This document shows positions 4,456-9,124 of a DNA stretch of 9,124 bases, piece by piece. The number at the start of each line of letters is the position of its first letter. The stretch's first letter is position 1. Both the position numbers and the translations under genes were made by a program. Origin of the DNA: an uncultured Pseudomonadota bacterium (GTDB lineage Bacteria > Pseudomonadota > Alphaproteobacteria > RF32 > CAG-239); contig CABUWG010000060.1 in NCBI GenBank assembly GCA_902495305.1, positions 1 through 9,124 of the forward strand, read 5' to 3'. The notes under the pieces were generated by a model. The model searched no databases. It was given only the letters and a program-made list of their open reading frames with translations, and was not told the origin of the DNA.

Positions 4456-6205
4456 CTTCGATGATAAACTGAACCCCATTCCTTCCCATCCAGTTGTCTT
4501 GGCGAAGGGTTCCTATCACGTTAAAAACAGAACCACGATGATTCAGCAACGCCATGCCGGCTTCGGTATCAGCCATCCGAAAAGCCATGGCTTTCAAACT
4601 GCCTCCGGATGCAGAAGTCAAAAAACACCGGATATGCCCGCTGCCGACAATTGACACTTTAGAAACATGCACCCGCTGCAAAACCAGCTTCGGCTCCGGA
4701 TTCTGCGCACCATACGGCTCAAGCATCGCCAAACTCTTCGCCAGCTCCGGCGTTGCTCCGGACACATCCAGCACACCATCGGCATTAATCACCGGCACAA
4801 TCGCTTCATTGCCGATTTTTTCGCGCACATATTCTCCGACAAACTTGCGGAATTCTTCTATTTTATCTTCATTCAGAGAAAAACCGGCCGCCATGGTATG
4901 CCCGCCGCCTTTGGTAAGAATACCTTTTTCTTTGGCCGCAATAATCAAAGCCCCCAGATCAATTCCGGAAACCGAACGTGCCGAACCTTTGACCTCATCA
5001 TCTTCAATTGACATCACAAACGCCGGCAGATTATAACGCTCCTTGAGCTTGCCCGCCACAATGCCGATAACCCCCTGATGCCAGTCGTTTCCGGCCACAA
5101 AAGCAATCGGATATTCCTGCGGCGTCCCTTCCAGAATTTCTATCGCCTTAAGCAGGACATAAGCCTCGATTTCTTTACGCTTATCATTAAACTCATTCAA
5201 CTTTTCCGCCAGCGTTTCGGCATAAAAAGCATCTTTGGCGCAAAGCAACTTGTTCCCGAGCGACGCTTCTCCGACCCGTCCGCAGGCATTAATCCGCGGC
5301 CCCAGCACAAAACCGAGATGAAAGGCCGTCGGCGCCTCGGTAATTCCTGATTTGTCAATAAGAGATTTCAGCCCCGGATTCTGACGTAAAGCCATAATCT
5401 TCAGCCCCTGACGGACATAAGCCCGATTCAGCCCCAGCAGCGGCACCACGTCACAAACCGTTCCCAAAGCCACCAGATCAAGCCAGTTCATAAGATTGGG
5501 CTCTTCTTTTCCGGCATAAAAAGACTCTTTGCGCAATTCGCGGTTTACGGCCACGATGGTAAAAAAAACAACCCCGACCGCCGCCATATATTTTAAGTAT
5601 TCTATTTGATTTTCTTCATCCAGACGCTTCGGGTTAACAACGGCATAGACTTTCGGCAGCAAAACCTCGGCTTCATGATGGTCAAGGACAATAACGTCCA
5701 GCCCCTTTTCGGCAGCATAGCCCAGCGGCTCGAAAGCCGTCGTTCCGCAGTCGACGGTAATAACCAGTTCAGCCTTTGCCGCCAAAAACTCATCAATTGC
5801 CATAACGCTGGGACCGTAACCCTCGTCACGCTCCGGAATATGAATCAGCGGCTCAATCCCGACGCTTTCCAAAAACAAACGCAAAACGGAAGAAGACGTT
5901 GCCCCGTCCACGTCATAATCGCCGATAATCGCAACCTTTTGTTTTTTTATCACCGCCTCGGCAATGCGTTTGGAGGCTTTTTCCATATCTTTGAGCACAA
6001 ACGGATTCGGCATCAGAGATTGAATTTTCGGTTCCAGAAAAGCCATGGCTTCATCCACACCGATCCCCCGCTGAGCCAAGATTTGGGAAACCAACGGCGG
6101 AAGTCCGAATTTCTGAGACAACAGCTCGGCTTTTCGCCCGTCAAAAGGCACGGTTTTCCACAAACATCCGTTTAAAGATTTGGTGTTCTCAAAATCAAAA
6201 GCCAA
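4427..6205 (-). CDS. recJ: Single-stranded-DNA-specific exonuclease RecJ
   Basis: This 592-aa protein is a full-length RecJ, the 5'-3' single-strand DNA exonuclease acting in recombinational, mismatch and base-excision repair. DHH-domain motifs are complete: GDYDVDG (95-101), VDCGTT (151-156), the signature DHH (175-177) and CDVVPL (251-256) as metal and catalytic residues. NACGR (306-310) follows at the end of the DHH core. The DHHA1 domain carries GSARS (407-411) and GGGH (433-436). An OB-fold-like C-terminal region (about 470-590) completes the protein. The start codon is TTG (complement of 6203-6205), supported by AGGA with an 8-nt spacer. It lies 21 nt after the stop of the OmpA-like gene, so the two probably form an operon. 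The last codons lie in a long palindrome, and the TAG stop falls in a repeat copy. The missing ATG may keep expression low. Confidence 0.97.
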   Translation of the reverse strand: MAFDFENTKSLNGCLWKTVPFDGRKAELLSQKFGLPPLVSQILAQRGIGVDEAMAFLEPKIQSLMPNPFVLKDMEKASKRIAEAVIKKQKVAIIGDYDVDGATSSSVLRLFLESVGIEPLIHIPERDEGYGPSVMAIDEFLAAKAELVITVDCGTTAFEPLGYAAEKGLDVIVLDHHEAEVLLPKVYAVVNPKRLDEENQIEYLKYMAAVGVVFFTIVAVNRELRKESFYAGKEEPNLMNWLDLVALGTVCDVVPLLGLNRAYVRQGLKIMALRQNPGLKSLIDKSGITEAPTAFHLGFVLGPRINACGRVGEASLGNKLLCAKDAFYAETLAEKLNEFNDKRKEIEAYVLLKAIEILEGTPQEYPIAFVAGNDWHQGVIGIVAGKLKERYNLPAFVMSIEDDEVKGSARSVSGIDLGALIIAAKEKGILTKGGGHTMAAGFSLNEDKIEEFRKFVGEYVREKIGNEAIVPVINADGVLDVSGATPELAKSLAMLEPYGAQNPEPKLVLQRVHVSKVSIVGSGHIRCFLTSASGGSLKAMAFRMADTEAGMALLNHRGSVFNVIGTLRQDNWMGRNGVQFIIEDVSGVLTET

Positions 6206-6226
6206 TGACCTGTTCCTGCTTAAAAA

Positions 6227-7054
6227 TTAGTAGCTGATGTAAATTTCCGCACGGCGGTTCAGACGCTCGCCTTCCGGCATAACTTCCAGATAAGCCGGCG
6301 CACTGTCAGACAAAGCCTCAACGGAAATGTCATCTTCTTTCATACCGGCACGTTTTAATGCCGCGGCTACATTCTGCGCCCGTTCCATCGATACTTTCAA
6401 ATTAGCCAATTTGTGAGAAACAATATCCGTATTTCTGGTCCGGCTGGAAGCAAAACCCAGAACTTTAATCTTGGCATTATTGGCCTTGGCCTGACGAACG
6501 GCGGCGCGGATTTTTGAATTATACGAGGAATCAACCGCGGCGCTGCCGTTGGCAAAATAAATTGTTTCCAGACGATAAGTCACACTCGGCCCGTTATCCG
6601 GTTCCTGTGTTTCAGACAAAGTTTCTTCAAACACGCTTTCACTCAGCAACGGCGCACCGGACGGCGCTTTGGCTTCCGCAACTTTGACCGTTTTAATTTC
6701 TTTTTCCGGCAGTTTTTCCTTTGCCTTTTCCTTGGCCTCTGCCTTTACTTTGGCTTTTTCGGCCAAAACTTTTTCTTCTTTGTCTTCAATCAGGTCTTTA
6801 TCCGTAATCTCGGCAAAAATTTCGTCTTCCTCGCCTTCATAAGCAACATTCTGCTCATCGGCGCCGAGTGTTTTTCCTTCTTTCAAGACCTTAGCCGGAG
6901 CAGTACCCGTTTTTCCCTGTTTTTTCATCACGTCTTCCAACGTCACGTCATCTTCCTCAATGATTTCGGGAAATACTGCCGAAGAACAGGCCGAAAGCGC
7001 CATAGACATCACAGCCGATGCCAACAGAATTTTCAAATTTGGATACTGAATCAT
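6227..7054 (-). CDS. OmpA-like peptidoglycan-associated lipoprotein
   Basis: This 275-aa outer-membrane lipoprotein has three parts. A lipoprotein signal peptide ends in the lipobox LSAC, with lipidated Cys23. A long charged linker follows (about 30-160), with Lys/Glu/Ala-rich, probably helical sequence at 90-125. The OmpA C-terminal domain (about 160-275) has TIYFANGSA as first strand and NLKVSMERAQNV and NRRAEIYI as conserved ends. The usual Thr-Asp of the diaminopimelate-binding site is replaced by GFASSRTRNTD, a variant I recall from alphaproteobacterial members (ASxRTRxxD...VMPxGExxNRRA). Binding to peptidoglycan is therefore likely but not certain. ATG 7054-7052 is preferred, with AGGG 9 nt upstream and a proper signal peptide; the frame stays open 33 codons further up but would spoil the signal peptide. 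The gene is upstream of and close to recJ, and divergent from the Panacea gene. Confidence 0.9.
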   Translation of the reverse strand: MIQYPNLKILLASAVMSMALSACSSAVFPEIIEEDDVTLEDVMKKQGKTGTAPAKVLKEGKTLGADEQNVAYEGEEDEIFAEITDKDLIEDKEEKVLAEKAKVKAEAKEKAKEKLPEKEIKTVKVAEAKAPSGAPLLSESVFEETLSETQEPDNGPSVTYRLETIYFANGSAAVDSSYNSKIRAAVRQAKANNAKIKVLGFASSRTRNTDIVSHKLANLKVSMERAQNVAAALKRAGMKEDDISVEALSDSAPAYLEVMPEGERLNRRAEIYISY

Positions 7055-7090
7055 ATAATTAAACCCTATAAAAGCTGTTTGAAAACTGTA

Positions 7091-7105
7091 ACTCATTAAA
7101 TGAGT
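7091..7105. promoter_or_regulatory. Small palindrome overlapping possible -10 of OmpA-like gene
   Basis: ACTCAT-TAA-ATGAGT lies in the 195-bp divergent spacer. Read on the minus strand, TATACT directly overlaps its edge and would be a fair -10, but no good -35 stands at 16-18 nt. The palindrome could be an operator for the OmpA-like/recJ transcript. The call is tentative. Confidence 0.3.
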
Positions 7106-7188
7106 ATAATAAAAAAAACGATAACACAAGCACAAAAACCTAATTAAAAACAAATTTTATCAAAAAATCACCGCCCCAAAATAAAAGA

Positions 7189-7216
7189 TTGTCTTTAAAA
7201 TAAATTAGACTAACAT
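7189..7216 (+). promoter_or_regulatory. Weak candidate promoter for Panacea gene
   Basis: TTGTCT (7189-7194) is followed after 16 nt by TAACAT (7211-7216), in very AT-rich DNA 34 nt upstream of the start codon. The match to consensus is only moderate, and other pairings (CATAAT at 7214-7219, spacing 19) are possible. Confidence 0.3.
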
Positions 7217-7249
7217 AATTAATACCACAGCATTCGGGAAGGAACACAA

Positions 7250-7795
7250 ATGAATACATCTGCCGCAGATTCGTCTTTGGACATCGCCGCCTGGTTTATT
7301 ACCCGCGCCCAAAAGGACGAATGGTTTCTGGAACATGAAAAACTCCAAAACCTGTTATTTTTATCCCAGCTTCACTATGCGTTGCAAAATGACGGGCGGC
7401 TTCTGATGCCCAGCCTCTTTACCGCTGATATGCACGGTTTTCAGGAGCCCAATATCGCAAAGCTTTTCAAAAACGGCCCAAACGGCCTGAAAGCGAGTCG
7501 CCTGCCCGCAGAGGTCACTTCCTTTCTAGAAAAAATCTGGAAGATTTACGGCGCCATGAGCCTCAAACAGCTCGCAAACCTGATAAAACAACAGACTTCA
7601 TACCCCGAACAATATCCGTCAGAAACAAAAATTATTGTTGAAATCAATTCTTTGGTTGAAAAATTAAAAACTCAGAGTAAAATAGAACGGACAACCAAAC
7701 TCAAAGAAACTGAAAAAAAAGTGCTAATTTCCCAAAACGGCCCGGTTGTCGTTTCAAAGTGGCAGCCGCGAAAATTAGGAAACGGCGGGAATTAA
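7250..7795 (+). CDS. Panacea-domain (SocA/DUF4065-like) protein
   Basis: This 181-aa soluble protein has a Panacea-like domain at about residues 8-118. The diagnostic helix is EKLQNLLFLSQLHYAL (30-45; compare KLQKLLYFAQ in SocA-type proteins). The closing segment FLEKIWKIYGAMSLKQLANL (92-111) is followed by QTSY. In the family, Panacea domains often act as the antitoxin of toxin-antitoxin pairs; Caulobacter SocA is a ClpXP adaptor for SocB. Here no toxin-like gene is adjacent. A charged linker and a distinct tail, KKVLISQNGPVVVSKWQPRK (156-175), follow; I recall this tail in orphan alphaproteobacterial homologues, pointing to a housekeeping or adaptor role instead. The start ATG has a strong GGGAAGGA site with a short spacer. 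The downstream DUF192 gene begins 25 nt after its stop, so they are probably cotranscribed. Confidence 0.8.
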   Translation: MNTSAADSSLDIAAWFITRAQKDEWFLEHEKLQNLLFLSQLHYALQNDGRLLMPSLFTADMHGFQEPNIAKLFKNGPNGLKASRLPAEVTSFLEKIWKIYGAMSLKQLANLIKQQTSYPEQYPSETKIIVEINSLVEKLKTQSKIERTTKLKETEKKVLISQNGPVVVSKWQPRKLGNGGN

Positions 7796-7820
7796 AACTA
7801 TTTTTTTGAAGGAGAAAAAC

Positions 7821-8354
7821 ATGAACAAATTAGTTAGAGTGCTCTTTGCATTATTGCTGGTAGCCGGATGTTCAAAGCAAGAAAGCGCCACAACCCCTTT
7901 GACGATTGAAACCCAAAACGGCACAGTAAAATATACCGTAGATGAAGCCAATACCCGCGAAGAAATGGAAACCGGCCTGATGAACAGAGATTCTCTGGCT
8001 GCTGACCATGGTATGATTTTTAATATCGATCCTGTCCGCCGCGTTGCAATGTGGATGAAAGATACCAAATTCCCGCTGGATATGATCTTTATCGCTCCGG
8101 ACGGCACAATCACTCAGGTTTATGAAAACGCCGAAGCAATGAGCGAGAAAAAAATTCCTTCCACCGTTCCTGTCCGCGCTGTTATCGAGGTTAACGCCGG
8201 TGACATTCAAAAACACCAGATTAAAGTCGGCGACAAAGTAACGCACGAATTCTTCAATCAGATGAAAAAAGAAGAAACAAAGACAGAAGAAAACAAAGCA
8301 GAAGCACCGAAAGATGCAGCTGCTCCGGCTGAAGAAAACAAAGCCGGCAAATAG
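7821..8354 (+). CDS. DUF192 domain lipoprotein
   Basis: This 177-aa lipoprotein has a signal peptide with lipobox LVAGC (Cys17). The DUF192 domain spans about residues 27-142, with the family motifs GLMNRDSL (52-59), DHGMIFNI (62-69), MWMKDTKFPLDMIFI (77-91), DGTI (94-97), AVIEVNAG (120-127) and IKVGDKV (134-140). Asp-138 follows the usual C-terminal Gly. The biochemical role of DUF192 is not established. The tail (148-177) is a low-complexity Lys/Glu/Ala/Pro stretch, probably disordered. ATG 7821 is chosen because AAGGAG (7809-7814) precedes it by 6 nt; an in-frame TTG at 7806 lies before that site and is ignored. The gene probably shares a transcript with the Panacea gene and is closed by the terminator at 8371. 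Confidence 0.93.
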   Translation: MNKLVRVLFALLLVAGCSKQESATTPLTIETQNGTVKYTVDEANTREEMETGLMNRDSLAADHGMIFNIDPVRRVAMWMKDTKFPLDMIFIAPDGTITQVYENAEAMSEKKIPSTVPVRAVIEVNAGDIQKHQIKVGDKVTHEFFNQMKKEETKTEENKAEAPKDAAAPAEENKAGK

Positions 8355-8370
8355 TTTTAGCCTGACACAA

Positions 8371-8404
8371 AAAAAACCGTCAATTTTCAAATTGACGGTT
8401 TTTT
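8371..8404 (+). terminator. Intrinsic terminator after DUF192 gene
   Basis: CCGTCAATTT (8377-8386) pairs perfectly with AAATTGACGG (8389-8398), flanked by six A residues and followed by six T residues. It lies 16 nt past the stop codon. The A/T flanks make it usable on either strand. Confidence 0.93.
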
Positions 8405-8421
8405 ATGATTATCACCATACG

Positions 8422-8752
8422 CACTAAATTATCATTATCCTCACTCCTCATCTCCTTTTCCGCCAAACACCTTCACCATTCTCATTTTTTCACCCGTTTC
8501 TTCCTCCTGTCATCTTACCTTCCACCTTATGCCACCCCCTTCTCTTTTCTTTGCCTGCCTTTTCCCCACCCCGTCTTCTCTCCTTATTCACCATCCTTCA
8601 TTCCTTTCCTCTCCCATCCCGCTTATCTCACCTCTTGCACCATCCAACACTTCTCCCCCCAACTCCTCTCCCTTTACCCCTCTTTTAGCCAAATTTCTTT
8701 TGCCTTTTCTTATTCCCCTAGCCAAAATCCTCACCCCTCTTTTTATTACATA
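8422..8752. other. Nearly G-free pyrimidine-rich tract
   Basis: In these 331 bases I count about 12 G on the plus strand. C and T dominate, with runs such as TTCTCCCCCC (8651-8660) and CCCCACCCCG (8564-8573). There is no ribosome site or recognisable protein: the open frame at 8529-8756 encodes only Ser/Pro/Leu/Phe low complexity. No simple tandem unit is visible. The purine-rich partner strand could form triplex or G-rich structures. The tract ends exactly where the promoter of the next cysteine-rich gene begins. Confidence 0.75.
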
Positions 8753-8781
8753 TTGACTCTCGCGTTTCTTTGTGGTATAGT
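8753..8781 (+). promoter_or_regulatory. Sigma-70 type promoter for cysteine-rich gene
   Basis: TTGACT (8753-8758), exactly 17 nt, then TATAGT (8776-8781): one mismatch to consensus in each box. A start near 8788 gives a leader of about 115 nt. TGGTATAGT around the -10 is identical to the promoter at 2299-2327 of the paralogous gene. Confidence 0.82.
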
Positions 8782-8787
8782 AACTTT

Positions 8788-8902
8788 AGTATTAACCATT
8801 CTGGGCAGGAAGTTGCCCAGAAAAAAGAAAAGAGCAACGCGCAAGCCTTGGCACTATGATGACAATTGTTCGCTGAGGCGCGCCCGCCTCGGGAGGAAGC
8901 CG
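8788..8902 (+). promoter_or_regulatory. Structured 5' leader with possible SD-masking hairpin
   Basis: The predicted leader begins with a perfect 7-bp hairpin, CTGGGCA/TGCCCAG (8801-8820, loop GGAAGT), followed by an A-rich stretch. A second stem, GAGGCG/CGCCTC (8875-8890, CGCC loop), is extended by U-G and C-G pairs into the first two bases of the Shine-Dalgarno GGGAGG (8891-8896), so the ribosome site may be partly closed. A tiny open frame ATGATGACAATTGTTCGCTGA (8856-8876) ends at this stem but has no visible ribosome site. Whether the structures respond to any signal is unknown. Confidence 0.55.
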
Positions 8903-9124
8903 ATGAAGAATATGAACACTATGCTACACATGAAACTAAACTCTGCGGTATCAGTCTTTGCTGTTGCCGCTGCTTTCTCGGTGCTCCTCCCACCTTCTGA
9001 TGCCTTTGCCGGCGTGTGTTTTCTGCCCGACTGTTCTGATGAAGACCTTGCCGGTGGCGGCGGAAACATGGATATGAATGAAGACACTGCCTTTTGTGAA
9101 AGCAAAGGCTTTACCTACTATGCT
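8903..9124 (+). CDS. Exported cysteine-rich protein, N-terminal part
   Basis: The first 74 codons of a gene that continues past the window edge. The start ATG follows GGGAGGA by 6 nt. A signal peptide (MKNMNTMLHMKL, hydrophobic core to PPSDAFA36) precedes GVCFLPDC (37-44). An acidic/Gly linker EDLAGGGG and then FCESKGFTYY (64-73) follow. GVCFLPDC and the following [WF]CE-x2-G[YF] arrangement match the 366-aa protein at 68-97. The 17-nt stretch ATGCTACACATGAAACT (8921-8937) is identical in both genes, so this is a diverged paralogue in opposite orientation. Further in-frame ATGs at 8912, 8921 and 8930 exist, but the ribosome site favours 8903. The function is unknown. Confidence 0.85.
   Translation, partial: MKNMNTMLHMKLNSAVSVFAVAAAFSVLLPPSDAFAGVCFLPDCSDEDLAGGGGNMDMNEDTAFCESKGFTYYA

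Noticed and set aside
7055..7153. 33-codon N-terminal extension of the OmpA-like lipoprotein
   Set aside because: It would bury the lipoprotein signal peptide; ATG 7054 has a ribosome site and a normal signal-peptide length.
8529..8756. Plus-strand open frame in the pyrimidine tract
   Set aside because: It encodes only Ser/Pro/Leu/Phe low complexity caused by the base composition, lacks a ribosome site and runs into the promoter.
1..9124. CRISPR array, IS transposase, rRNA or riboswitch of a known class
   Set aside because: No regularly spaced repeats with unique spacers, no transposase-like protein, and no known aptamer core were seen on either strand.

Overview
The window looks like a chromosomal segment of an uncultured, probably gut-associated alphaproteobacterium. 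The evidence is a RecJ, a DUF502 membrane protein, a DUF192 lipoprotein, an OmpA-like lipoprotein with the alphaproteobacterial 'ASSRTR...NRRAEI' signature, and a Panacea-domain protein with a long conserved C-terminal tail. A leucine tRNA with an encoded CCA is also present. Coding regions are of moderate GC, with AT-rich spacers and some sharply different islands. The organism assignment is inference from protein families recalled by eye; no search was run.

Layout: (1) 57-2145, minus strand: two exported, extremely cysteine-rich, modular proteins (239 and 366 aa). A mobile-looking inverted repeat (862-945) lies between them, and a strong sigma-70 type promoter plus a structured leader lies upstream (2146-2327). 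(2) 2595-3408: a small three-helix membrane protein, a GC-rich island, and a tRNA-Leu(GAG) on the minus strand. The 3' end and terminator of this tRNA are duplicated about 183 bp further downstream, as at a decayed integration site or a collapsed tRNA pair. (3) 3513-7054, minus strand: a housekeeping block read as ompA-like lipoprotein, recJ, DUF502. The recJ/DUF502 gap is filled by a long imperfect palindrome that includes the end of recJ and by three related copies of a short repeat. (4) 7250-8354, plus strand: a divergently transcribed Panacea-domain protein and a DUF192 lipoprotein, closed by a clear terminator. (5) 8422-8752: an almost G-free pyrimidine-rich tract, then a near-consensus promoter, a structured leader and the start of a third cysteine-rich exported protein that runs off the window.

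The most interesting theme is the cysteine-rich family. Three members occur in 9 kb. They share an exact 17-nt coding stretch at the start (two members), a GVCFLPDC motif at the mature N terminus (two members), a Cys/GY/CSG/ACPF module that sits at the N terminus of one and the C terminus of another, near-identical promoters (TTGAC[A/T]-N17-TATAGT), and long structured leaders. This suggests a modular, co-regulated set of envelope or secreted disulfide-rich proteins. Their function cannot be read from the sequence.
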